From Trichoplusia ni (lineage: Eukaryota; Arthropoda; Insecta; Lepidoptera; Noctuidae): DNA of 64,000 bases. Of this stretch, positions 44,606 through 54,949 are shown one piece after another. The stretch lies in contig NC_039483.1 of the NCBI RefSeq assembly GCF_003590095.1, positions 9,052,001-9,116,000 on the forward strand, written 5' to 3'. The translations under genes and the position numbers were made by a program. A model generated the notes under the pieces. The model was not told where the DNA came from, did no database searches, and saw nothing but the letters and a program-made list of their open reading frames with translations. Positions within the stretch are counted from its first letter, which is position 1, and every line of letters begins with the position of its first letter.

Positions 44606-47600
44606 TTATTGATTCTTTAAAATGTTATTTTTGGTGATTTAATGTGTTATGATATAGATTGTGCTTATTTGTATGCCCCAGTTGTGTATTATTTTGTTAT
44701 TTAATAAACATATTTTATAATTAAATGTTTTACTTGAATGTCATGTGGTACATTATTGTATTGTGTACAAAGTTGGCTAACCGCAGTGGATATTTTCAAT
44801 TTCTTGTTATTCAATACATTTTTTTTGTGATATTTATTTAAACTTTCCATTTTGATTTTTTTTTTCAATACCAAGCAGTCTATGAAAACATTTAATGAAT
44901 TTATTTCTTTAATAAAACATATTGAATATAAAATAACAAATTTTGGATGAACAGCAATATTTTTACCAATCTTCTCCTTTATTAACACCCAGTGAATCGC
45001 AGTTCATGTTAAAATATTAAGCCCATTCAGACATTTCGCCAAAACTTCCGCATGAAATGAAAAAAGCGAGTTTTTCTGAATGCTACAAAAATATATAGGT
45101 ATTAAAGTTTTAAATTAAAAAAAGTTCATGAATATTTTGTTTACCTGGAAGTCTGTCTTGGTTCGTTCCGGTTGTTTGCTGGCCAATATTTTGAAAGGGA
45201 AAAACTGAAATATTTTCATTAGACGCGTATTTGTTAAATATTTATCTTCATAAAAGGTACCGAATTCTATTCTGAAGCGAACCAGACTGAAGCATTAAAA
45301 TTAACTGTTTTTTTTAACGAATATTTTCAAAATTCTCTCTCAAGTGTCAATGTTGCCAATGAACATACATATCTCACTAAATTATATGAAGAAATCAATA
45401 TTCGAACTATTCTATGTCCAGATACCGGTGCCACAACCTGTAGGCTAGGAATTTTTAATTTTAAAATCCCTCGCATTGCACCTCGGACGTCCTGCGGAAT
45501 AATGACGCCATGAATGAGCTATATTAAATATTACCAGACCTTCATTTTAACGCAGATTTGAAATGCGTGGTATTAGATTTTCTTAAAGGTATTCGCAAAT
45601 GAAAATGGTACAAGTTATTGCTGCGATTATTTTTTTTGTGAAAGATTTTTCTATAGTCTACTGAATATTTGATTTAAGGTTTTATTTAATAATGCATCAT
45701 ATATGTATTAACATTAAAACCAAATGGCATTGTACTAAGTATTTATTGTATTAACTAGCTGGACCGGGCAATCGGTGACATACCGTATCAAGAGAAGAAG
45801 TTTTTTTTTTATTCTCAAAATCGGATAGACTTTGTTTAAATAACCGTGTTGTATTGTACAGTCTAATAAAAAAATAATCCAACTCGAAGCTAAAATAATA
45901 ATATTAAAATTACATTCAAAACAACTTAACCCTAATTTAACATAAAGCACTAACGTAACACTATATTAAGCCCGACAAGTGGGAGTGTACAAAAAGTACC
46001 AAAACGTACATTTATACACAGATGACGAATGACTGGGTGTTTGTAAGGGGCTCATTATCAAAACCGCTCGACTTTTTATGGCATTATATTACTCGAGTGA
46101 TATAACCGTTGTTAGGAGACGTTGAAAGGAGACCTAGTATGTGGTAGTTGTAACTGAATTATGTATATTCCTCATTATAATTTTGGTGTTTAAAAACATT
46201 GTGTTCATTATATACCTACATCAATAGAAAGTTATTTATAATTGTGACTTTGTGTCAAAGTATTGATCGATGTGATTCAGGTTTTTTTTACTTGGACATT
46301 ATTAAGAATCATTTATAAGAAAAAAAGCATGCACAGTTTCAACAAAAAAAAAATCCAACAATTTAAGGATTATATTGTATCGAGTGATATAAGAATGGGT
46401 CTCGAACAGGCACTTTAATGTTTCGAGTGACTTGCGTGCTTATAACAAAGGATTTAGGTTTCTATAGTGAGACGCCAGAAGTGAGTCGAGGTTTCTTTCT
46501 TTCATCTCTGTTCTTGTATACCTACTTATACATTTGTTCTGTGACATTAATATTGTACAATGTTTTATAACAGTGATATTAAAGATGTTTGTTTCTTAAT
46601 GAAGTTAATTAATGTCGGATGGTAATATAACTGTATTTTGCCGCACATCGCAGATCAAATGCAATAAAAAATCTTTTAATTACATAAAGGTTACAAAGTT
46701 TTTTACGAAATTGAAGCATATTTACCTAAAGATTCAAAGTTCTTCTTATTAGGCACAGGAAATAACCTAATGCGTTATTGGATAGCTCTGCATTTTAATC
46801 AGAGCGAAATTAAATGAATAATGCCTACACTAATGATACACTACTAGAGGCAAACAGTCACTTTTTTGTATACATCATAAAATCAGATGCTTAAGTATTT
46901 CAGTAATTGGGATCATCGACAATTTGGATAAGACCTCAAATATCAATTCTATAGGATACATAGTATCGTTCTCGTAATAAATAAGGAAAACAGAGAAACG
47001 TGTTTCATTAGCAGATACTAACATGTAACGAAATTAACTATTATTATTTGAGCTTGTTTCGGGCGAGTATTATTAGGCGGCGCCTGACCTGGCCGCTGAC
47101 CTAAATGTATGTATATCATCATATTTGTATTCTCGTGGGATAAGCAGTATGTGTTATGAAGTGGTTACACATTGTACATTAAAACATGGAACATAGGCAT
47201 GTCAATGGAAGTACCTCTTCAATGCCGTAGAGCTGGAACTATTGATCAATAGTGTATTAGTTATAAAATCAAGATGTGTTTTTCTTTTCAACGTTTTTAC
47301 ATATCGATATGAAGTAACTAAGCATTTTTTTTATTCTTTTGGCAAACTGTGCCCTACAATTGGGCTAAGTAAAGATTGATCGTCATCTCTAGGTAAACGC
47401 AAAGAGGCTCGATTGCCACTTCTTTCTTTCTTGTATATACTTCCTCCCACAGCTTAACAAAAAGGCCAGAAGATGAGTCTCAGATTGATTTTGTAAGACA
47501 AAAACAGATAACTTTTGCTACGCCCTCTTGTGGTATAGCTAATATATTTCAACTTCTCAGATTAACTTTGAAATCGTCGTAGTCTTAAGTATATAGAAGG

Positions 47601-47780
47601 TATCGGCATCTTCACCTAGCTCAAAATCGACGTATTTTCTAAAGCCACTTAAAGTAAATTGCTGGACATAGAAGTGCTCTTATCGAGAAGAAACGAGAAT
47701 TAAAAACCACTTACTTACATGCGGATTGTATATAATGAAAGAAGCTAAATAACAATTCCTAAATTTAGGATTTATAGGGC
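44606..47780. other. Gene-free AT-rich sequence
   Basis: A degenerate LINE 3'-end-like word (ACTAGCTGGACCGGGCAATC) at about 45753 is the only repeat trace. No coding frame is supported; the minus frames at 44701-44988 and 45735-45950 are AT-driven. If the exon at 44344-44392 is real this is upstream intergenic DNA. Confidence 0.45.
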
Positions 47781-47782
47781 AC

Positions 47783-47962
47783 TAGCTATTCGCCCGCGGC
47801 TTCGCTCGCGTCGAGGTCGGTTATATCGCGTTTCCAAGAGAACGTTTCAAAAGTCCGGGATAAAAACTATTTATTAAAATCAGTTCTGTGGTTGAGACGT
47901 GAAAGCGTAACAGACAGACAGACAGACAGAGTTACTTTCGCATTTATAATATTAGTAGGGAA
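47783..47962 (+). mobile_element. Non-LTR retrotransposon 3'-end fragment
   Basis: Starts CTAGCTATTCGCCCGCGGCT and CTCGCGTCGAGGTCGG, and ends TTCGCATTTATAATATTAGTA after a (CAGA)n run (about 47908-47930). The layout, with GC-rich start, degenerate body and TATTAGTA tail, is that of lepidopteran LINE 3' UTRs. It differs from the 9505/62889 family. Confidence 0.55.
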
Positions 47963-48296
47963 TAGCATGGTCAAAAATCAGCGCCAGGTCGGCGATTATT
48001 TTCAGGTATCACGTGTAAATTGGCCTCAAATCCGCAATCCACCGATGTAATTATAAATCGGGCTAAATGCGGATGAAACTGACGTATGTGTGTTGCTTTA
48101 AATAGGATTGTTATTAAAATGAACTGAAATGTATTTGAAACACTTTAAATTATAATATTATTATTGTTAAAAGTATAACAGTGGCTGTGGAAGAGGATAA
48201 TGTTACACCATTTCTTAAAAAAAAAACATTTCGAGATAATATTGAACTTTATCACATTGCTGTTCTTGATTGTTAGCACAAAACAAAATATATATA

Positions 48297-48704
48297 TGAC
48301 GGCGCGCGGATTAATTGAGAATACTTTGTTTATTTAGACGATTTTAATTGATTGTGGAAATGTGTATTAAGATAGTCCATAATTATTATTATAATGAGTA
48401 AGTGGTAAATTATAAAAGGGAGCGGGTTACCCCGAATAGAGTAGTAGGTGGCGCTAGGTGCGACGACGTTCGTTTTGCTTGTCAAGACGGTTGTCATAAA
48501 AATAGCGAGCACGTACTAACCTATTGGCTCCAAATAATATTCCATCTCAACCGTCCTATTGTATTCTACTCCATAATGTTATAAGTTCACATTATACAAT
48601 CTACAAGATAACATTGACGCTTTTATTTCGATCATCCCGTCGCTCATACGCCCAAGATGGAGGCCAACCTAGACTGTTCGGAAAATGTTCCTGACGCTCC
48701 CACA
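48297..48704 (+). repeat. Left (5') LTR
   Basis: 408 bp, TGACGGCGCGCGG...GACGCTCCCACA. A TATA box TATAAAAG lies at 48411-48418. Transcription would start about 25-30 bp on, near a GTAGGTGGCGCTAGG segment (48443-48457). An ATG at 48657 in good context (AAGATGG) lies near the right end. By eye the LTR matches the right one base for base, and the same minor 60-codon frames appear in both copies at an offset of 3774. Confidence 0.9.
48411..48418 (+). promoter_or_regulatory. LTR TATA box
   Basis: TATAAAAG in the left LTR, 115 bp from its start. The same site recurs at 52185-52192 in the right LTR. It would divide the LTR into U3 (about 140 bp) and R/U5. Confidence 0.6.
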
Positions 48705-48743
48705 TCAGAAGTGGGATTACCAGCGACGCATCGTAAAAGATAA
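48657..48743 (+). CDS. Short frame from U5 across the primer binding site
   Basis: An ATG in strong context inside the left LTR opens a 28-codon frame that runs through the LTR end and the primer binding site and stops at TAA 48741-48743. Its composition is mixed (Glu, Asp, Pro, Thr) and not AT-driven. It could be the truncated start of an ancestral gag that began in the LTR, or an upstream frame. In the right LTR the same ATG ends a few codons into flanking DNA. Confidence 0.3.
   Translation: MEANLDCSENVPDAPTSEVGLPATHRKR
48705..48718 (+). other. Primer binding site, tRNA-Leu type
   Basis: TCAGAAGTGGGATT starts directly after the LTR. It is complementary to the 3' acceptor/T-arm of an insect tRNA-Leu as I recall it (ending AATCCCACTTCTGACA), skipping the terminal CCA and the two bases next to it. 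Some insect gypsy-group elements (micropia/mdg3 type) are reported to use tRNA-Leu in this offset way. Complementarity to a real tRNA of this species was not checked. Confidence 0.65.
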
Positions 48744-48988
48744 ATACAGGTCAGCATGAAAATATGTCCTCAGAAAATTATTGCGATTGTTGGAAATATC
48801 TTTTTGCAATGCAACTACGAAATACATTTGGTGAAGATAATATAGACCGTTTCCTGGAATAGCATGCCTGAATTGAAGACGTGTTTTGGCAACATTTGAT
48901 CAATTGAAAAACCCCAGCTGCAAATTTATGGCGATTACTCAATAGAAGTCGATGATTGATATGAGTTATGAGCACCTGAACCGCACGG

Positions 48989-49374
48989 ATGAAGTTCTTG
49001 TCAGTGGAGAAGATTGCTATTGCTTTTACATTGGCGCACGCAGCGATGATAGAACCACGATTGTATAGAATTGCATTTACCACAGATATTAAAAGTCGCA
49101 GTAGACTGCAACAAGAACTCGTCGCGCTTACTTTTAGAAAACAAAGCCTACTATGTATGAGTATACCATTTCGCCGATAGTGGCAATGAAGTCACGAGTA
49201 GAAGACGTTCCAAAGGCCTATAGTTGTGGCAAGCAGGATTACGTATCGAATGAGTGCCGCAACCGTATAAAGAAAACAATCAAGTTCCTGTATAAGCTTC
49301 TAGAAGACAGAAGTGAGGTTTTTCTGAAATCGGTATCGACGATAAAGCAGTTTGTACGAGAAAAAGCAGGTTGA
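48989..49374 (+). pseudogene. Decayed gag remnant with zinc-knuckle trace
   Basis: Two overlapping short frames (48989-49180 and 49153-49374) are offset, as after a frameshift. The first contains a charged, leucine-rich stretch like a gag capsid end. The second carries a zinc-knuckle pattern C-x2-C-x4-H-x4-C at 49216-49257 in which the first Cys is replaced by Ala and the His by Tyr; the other two Cys remain. The frame ends at TGA 49372-49374. No protease, reverse transcriptase, RNase H or integrase motif follows. Assignment rests on this one motif and its place in an LTR element. Confidence 0.45.
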
Positions 49375-51380
49375 CAGATCAAGCATTTGGAAGAAAGCGG
49401 ATTGATTTGGTTTGAAATCTAGATTTGAAAATGAAAATTGGCCAACTATATACTACGTTGCTGTCTTACAATGCGTACTAAATTGAAATTCGGCAAGACG
49501 TTTAAAGGTTTGATGGTTATTGTACTAAGTTAATAAAGAAAAGCAACGCACGTAAGTGAATTTGTCTTTGCTAAATGGAATGTAGCATCATCACTTCGAG
49601 TCAATTGTATGTGGTCAAGTCAGTTGTATGTCTTGTGTTTGAAAAAAAGAAGTGAGTAAGTATAACGATTGTAGCCATTAGGCGAGGTATCGGAAGTTTA
49701 AGCAAAATGTCTTGAGTTTGATTTTTGTATGGTGCCAATATTGACAACTAATTATTGCTCTTATTACAGCTTGTCGTCTTATAATGTCGATTCAAAGAGA
49801 CAGTTATTTGCGGAGGAGGAGCGACCTATGTCGACCGCTATGTCTGTACCTTAAAGTCATCGAGGGAAACTGGTGCGAAGTGCGGAGAGTGATCTGATCG
49901 TGTTGCGCTGTGTGAGCTCCAGCGAGTATCGAGTTAATTTGAACTGGGTGCTTATGGTCAAGCTTTCCTTAGGATCACTAACACAACGGTGGGTCGATTA
50001 CAATTTATTTTTGATAAGGAGCGGCATATTTATCAGTATGAGTTGATGGCAGTTTCGTTAAGAAGTTGGTTATTTAAGATTTTAAAGTTATTGATTTACA
50101 AAAGGGGCTATGTATAGGACAAATAAAGTGTCAAATTGAAAGAACCAAGTTTAATGTTATTTTGATCAAGGTTTGAGAAAGTGAGGTTCTCTAGTAGTGG
50201 GTGTTGTGTTTGTAACCGGATGGAAGTTACGTGTGGTAGTGACTGGATAGAGGTTACCCGTTGTGATCGTTACCTAAGGAGGTTGCATGATCATGCCCGG
50301 AGGGAGGTCATTTTGGTTTGATGCTTATGATTGGATTAAAGTTATAAGTGTGATGATGACCATTTCCCAGGGTTAATCAAAGTTAAGCACTGATATGTTA
50401 TAATAAGTTTCTTATTGTTTGAATGATAATAGGTGTTATTGCACATGTCATTGGCAGTTATGCGTTCTGAGTATAAGGCTGTTAACACTGTTGTTACCAC
50501 TAGTAAAGATTTTATCCAAAGTGTCTATATCTTTAGTCCGAAAACTAAGTACCGTTCCAAATAAAGAACGAGGTCGAGAATGGTGATAGTATAGAATTTT
50601 AGGTCAATGGTCGGGATCGAAGCAGAGACCGTGTCGCGTGGCGACTGAAGAGACTATGGTGACTCTGGCTGAGATTGGGTCTTGGAGAGGCCATGGAGTC
50701 GGGTGGACTCAGTATTCACATGGAATGCGTGCGGACTTTGTATGACTCAGATTCCTGCTTTGAGATTCGTGATTAGTTCCAGTAGTGAGTTGCTGGTGGC
50801 AACTGTAAGATTGTAGAGTTACTTGGTAGCTCTGACTTAATGAAAGGTTTCTGGTAAAGAAGATACAGATGTTAAGATAAAGTCAACTATTATAATCATG
50901 ATAACGAATGACCGAGTGGTGAGTACTGCTGTGTTGTTCTTTGATGCATAATGATCTTTAATAAAGCAGACTTTAGCTGACAAGTTTCCAGGCTAACGTA
51001 ATACAATGCTGTGCAATACGTAGCGATATTTTGGGTTGAGTCAACGCGGCCGTGGCCGTGCGGACTTAAATGACTTTGTCCTAAAAATTAGGATTTCATA
51101 TTTTTCATAAGTAAACATAAAGAAATATTCTTGGCTGAAAACAAATGTTGAATTTTGAGCTACGAGGTTTCCGTTGGTCAAATAAGACCCAATCCACGTA
51201 AGTGTGGAGCCTGAATTTGGAACTTAACTGAGTGAATTTTTGTTCTTGGTTTCTTGTACTTTTGATAATTTGTCCCTGGGATACTTCATGAGTAGAATGT
51301 GCCGATGACGGCGCGGGTAAGTGAGTCCTACTTGTGTGGTTAGAGGAGATCACTACTTAGCAGTTGATTCAATTTATCAG
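49375..51380 (+). other. G/T-rich noncoding interior of the LTR element
   Basis: About 2 kb with no long frame and strong strand bias: in the single row 50161-50220 I count 20 G against 5 C. The bias runs from about 49.6 kb into the minisatellite. No pol motif is seen on either strand. Probably noncoding RNA-like sequence carried by the element. Confidence 0.6.
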
Positions 51381-51382
51381 TT

Positions 51383-51787
51383 GGACTGTGTGGCACCGAT
51401 TGGACTGTGTGTTGGCCTGTGTGGCAAATAGCCTGTGTGGCAAATGGCCTGTGTGGCAAATAGCCTGTGTGGCAAATAGCCTGTGTGGCAAATAGCCTGT
51501 GTGGCAAGCCTGTGTGGCAAGTAGCCTGTGTGGCGAGCCTGTGTGGCAAGTAGCCTGTGTGGCAAGTAGCCTGTGTGGCGAGCCTGTGTGGCAAGTAGCC
51601 TGTGTGGCAAGCCTGTGTGGCAAGTAGCCTGTGTGGCAAGCCTGTGTGGCAAGTAGCCTGTGTGGCCAGCCTGTGTGGCCAGCCTGTGTGGCCAGCCTGT
51701 GTGGCAACGATTAGCCTGTGTGGCGACGATTAGCCTGTGTGGCGACAACTATCCTGTGTGGCACAAACTAGCCTGGGTGGCGAACCT
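51383..51787 (+). repeat. Minisatellite, ~26 units of GCCTGTGTGGC plus variable spacer
   Basis: The invariant 11-bp core GCCTGTGTGGC is followed by a spacer of 2, 5 or 8 bp (AA/GA/CA; AAATA/AAGTA; AACGATTA and variants), giving units of 13, 16 or 19 bp. The order is not random: 19-bp units lie at both edges, a block of five 16-bp units follows the left edge, 13 and 16 alternate in the middle, and three 13-bp CA units precede the last 19-bp group. Edge units are diverged (GGACTGTGTGG, TCCTGTGTGGC, GCCTGGGTGGC). All three minus-strand frames stay open across the array because unit length is 1 modulo 3; those 99-123-codon frames are judged incidental. Confidence 0.9.
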
Positions 51788-52070
51788 GGTTGGCATTCAA
51801 GGGCCTATGTGGCATTGGTGAGCCGGTGTGTTTAATATTTGCTAATCTATAGCTATAGCTGTAGTTGGAGTATAGTTCGGAGATGGATTTTATAATTTTT
51901 AAGATAGATTTGTGGAAAATGTGTCTTATGAGAAATGATAAGTGATCAGCAGTCACCCAATTGGTCAGGAAGGCCAAGACGAGAGTGTAGTGTATCATTT
52001 TATCTAATGTTTGCAGACAACAACGATGCACATGAGACACACGAGGACGTGTGACGACGCAGGACGGCCG
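51788..52070 (+). other. LTR element interior, 3' part
   Basis: Contains stray minisatellite-like words (GGGCCTATGTGGCATTGG, AGCCGGTGTG) up to about 51830, then AT-richer sequence, then a GC-rich end just before the right LTR. A canonical polypurine tract directly before the LTR is not visible (the last bases read GACGCAGGACGGCCG). Confidence 0.55.
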
Positions 52071-52478
52071 TGACGGCGCGCGGATTAATTGAGAATACTT
52101 TGTTTATTTAGACGATTTTAATTGATTGTGGAAATGTGTATTAAGATAGTCCATAATTATTATTATAATGAGTAAGTGGTAAATTATAAAAGGGAGCGGG
52201 TTACCCCGAATAGAGTAGTAGGTGGCGCTAGGTGCGACGACGTTCGTTTTGCTTGTCAAGACGGTTGTCATAAAAATAGCGAGCACGTACTAACCTATTG
52301 GCTCCAAATAATATTCCATCTCAACCGTCCTATTGTATTCTACTCCATAATGTTATAAGTTCACATTATACAATCTACAAGATAACATTGACGCTTTTAT
52401 TTCGATCATCCCGTCGCTCATACGCCCAAGATGGAGGCCAACCTAGACTGTTCGGAAAATGTTCCTGACGCTCCCACA
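52071..52478 (+). repeat. Right (3') LTR
   Basis: 408 bp, apparently identical to the left LTR. It ends CTCCCACA and is followed by TATA, the presumed target duplication. Confidence 0.9.
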
Positions 52479-52482
52479 TATA

Positions 52483-54925
52483 TATTATTATGAATAACGA
52501 CAAAAAACTTTAACAAATAAACATCAAAAACCAATACTTATTTCTTACTGTTAATATTCTTATTTACATAACACTTACTACTTACACGTGTTCCTTAAGA
52601 TCTACATTAAGTCCAAAAATCGAGCGACTCTAAATAAATGGTATGACTAAAACATACGTGTCCACCTCACAAAATTATTATAAAATATTCTAAAAATAAA
52701 TTATTCAAACGAAACTTTAACTAACCAACTAAACTAAAACTGCCATCCCTAAATAGTTTCGTTGCTATTTACAGAGCAAAACAGTAATACAAGTAATAAA
52801 ACAAATCATGTGTGGGTGTCATACGATGTACGTTCATTCAGGGTTGTCGCAACGGAACTCCGATCGACTGTGATTATTGGAAAGCTTAACGGGGATAAGA
52901 CGGGGATGTTCGCTGAAGGTCTGACGTGGGGGACGACGGATGTCAGTTGTTTTAATTCTAGTTGTAGAAAATAAATATTGAGTAGTAGAAAGATTGTACT
53001 GAAAGGATAGGCATGTAGTTATAGGTTACAGTAAAGACCACTATGGTTTGATATGTCTGGATAGTCTTTGTGCATTTAAATTCAAAGTTGATGAGTCCGC
53101 TGACACAAAGATTAAATTTATTAAAGCAGGAGAGTAAAAAAAAACGGAACAAAGTATTGAAACTAAAATACTTTGTCACTAAGAAAAACGTAAATGCAAA
53201 TACCTAACCAGTGACGTCATATCGCGTCGACATTTATTTGTAGTCTTTGATTTTATGAAACATTCTGAAGATATGGTTTGTTTAATGTTAGCATGATGCC
53301 TTTTCAAATTTTGTTTGTAATGTACCTCTGAGTATTAGTCAAGTCAGACTAATTCTCAGACACTGAAGGTTCCCCATCAACCAATTAAGGACCGTTACAA
53401 TGTTACTTATCCTCGACTTTAGTAAGAATACCTTATTTTTTTTGTAAACATAATGTCAAATAAAAATAATATATCTATCTCTCTTCCTTGTAGTTATAAA
53501 ATGCTAAGACTAACCAAGAGTCTTTTCGGTCACAAAATCAAGTAGCAAGACTGCAAAATTAACCTCAGTAACATGAAATTCAAATACTGCTTCAATAACG
53601 TGTAATAAATACTATGTAACAGCAGTTAGGGCAACTTACATAGCTGCCGACCCAAATGACACCGAGGAATCACGATGTTTGCCGAACATCCAAGTCTTGA
53701 ATATCTTTTGAGCTAGAAAGTTCTGAGAATTAGGTGAAAACTACATTCTCTTCAATATAAAATTGACAGATATATTACGTTAGCTGGCCATTATAACGGT
53801 AAATAACTTATATGTTGCTACTTACGCCTAAAACGCGGAATGTAACGATTGTTTTCATTTTATTTTTTTTGTTCAAAGCCTTTTGTAAAAGCAAGTCGAG
53901 CAGTTCATACAAAAAGATACAAATTTTATGTTGTTTTGTGCTGTCTAACACAAATACGTTTCACTGGGTTAAAGAAAAGAGTCATAACCTAAATTATCGC
54001 CAGTTATTTGACTATAAAATTGAGATTGGAAATTATTTAAGCTTTATCCCAAAAGCGTAAATAAGTTGACGAGATATCGCTTTACAAGTTCAAAGAAAAT
54101 TTGTCCTTGATCTGTTTACAATAAAGTTTACATTTATCCGTTTCAGATCTAGGTTTTAGTGTCACGCGATAATAAATCAAGCGGCACATCCAAAAGACAG
54201 TTCTTAGAAGATCACGTTCCCTTTTTACACTCGCATTTGAAATCTGATTCGAACCTCCTTACTTAATCATTCGACATAAAATTTTAGGGTGTTACTAAAA
54301 CGTTTGCCGCGAGACGGGAATATAAAAATTCCTTTATGCATCACGTACGGGAATAAGCGATGGTACATTATCCCGGGAAAGATGTTATAGGGTTAATACG
54401 GAGAGATTTTGGGATCCCGGGATTTTGGGGGTCGGAAGTCAGTGGGGCTTGCCCCTAGTCGACTGGACTTATTTGGAAATTGATTGTTGATTCATGGTAT
54501 AACATCGTTACGATCTCTAGAAATACAGACAATATTTACACATTTTACACAACAGCTCATGTTATTGCTTAAATGTATGAAATTGAAATGTTGAGGTCAC
54601 ATGAGCGCATTTTAAACCTAATGCGAGGTAAGGCCGAAAAAGAAAATGATTTAGGTACGCACTTTATAGCTAGTTCAAAGGATCAGTCCACGAAGGAAAA
54701 ATCAAAGAGTTCCATACACAAATTCTTCAGATCTCGTCCTTAATAACCCTTTTGCCTTCACTCGAATGTCCAATATATCATATTATTAACGTTCTATACA
54801 GAAACGTCGGACCTTTCGTACGTTCAACTATCCATAAAGATCGCTGATATAACTGGACTGTAATTTCTTAAGGCAGGCGATCCGTACAATCTCTAAAGGC
54901 ATGCATTTTGTATTGGCGTCTTCGA
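52483..54925. other. Gene-free sequence with GC-rich patches
   Basis: A GC-richer patch lies at 52810-52945 under a 70-codon frame without ATG or domain. A CRE (TGACGTCA) lies at 53212-53219. A GC-rich, palindrome-laden patch lies at 54300-54470 (ATTATCCCGGGAAAG, GGGATCCCGGG, GGGGCTTGCCCC) with an initiator-like TCAGT at 54439-54443. These may be regulatory. No gene supported. Confidence 0.4.
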
Positions 54926-54932
54926 ATGTTTG

Positions 54933-54946
54933 GTTGTCATGGCAAC
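54933..54946. promoter_or_regulatory. X-box-like site (GTTGTCATGGCAAC)
   Basis: Exact fit to RYYNYY-AT-RRNRAC and 13 of 14 bases of the ideal palindrome GTTGCCATGGCAAC. It lies in a GC-richer patch ending GGAGAGGGGTGG. A GTTGCTGGCAAC lacking the AT spacer follows at 55989-56000. RFX binding is inferred. Confidence 0.4.
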
Positions 54947-54949
54947 GGA

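Larger units (their letters stand above)
48297..52478 (+). mobile_element. Non-autonomous LTR retrotransposon, complete
   Basis: Direct repeats at 48297-48704 and 52071-52478, 408 bp each and apparently identical, start TG and end CA. The element is 4182 bp and is flanked by TATA on both sides (48293-48296 and 52479-52482), read as a 4-bp target duplication inside an alternating TA site. A tRNA-Leu-type primer binding site follows the left LTR. The interior is 3366 bp, too short for gag-pol, with only a decayed gag zinc-knuckle trace and no visible protease, reverse transcriptase or integrase. It also holds a G-rich noncoding tract and a minisatellite. Near-identical LTRs mean recent insertion, so it was probably copied by a related autonomous element. 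Ty3/gypsy affinity is inferred from the 4-bp duplication and primer type. Confidence 0.85.

Noticed and set aside
48330..48584. 60-codon frames on both strands in the left LTR, repeated exactly in the right LTR at 52104-52358
   Set aside because: They are duplicates because the LTRs are duplicates. They overlap the promoter region and have no domain.
51340..51748. Three overlapping minus-strand frames of 99-123 codons encoding a repetitive Cys/His/Thr/Gly peptide
   Set aside because: They are different frames of the same minisatellite. Unit length is 1 modulo 3, so all frames stay open automatically and cycle through the same three short peptides. No start context or domain.
48297..52478. 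Assembly or tandem duplication as explanation for the two identical 408-bp blocks
   Set aside because: TG/CA ends, matching TATA flanks and a primer binding site placed exactly after the first block are specific to LTR elements. A duplication would not create them, though read-level checks were not possible.
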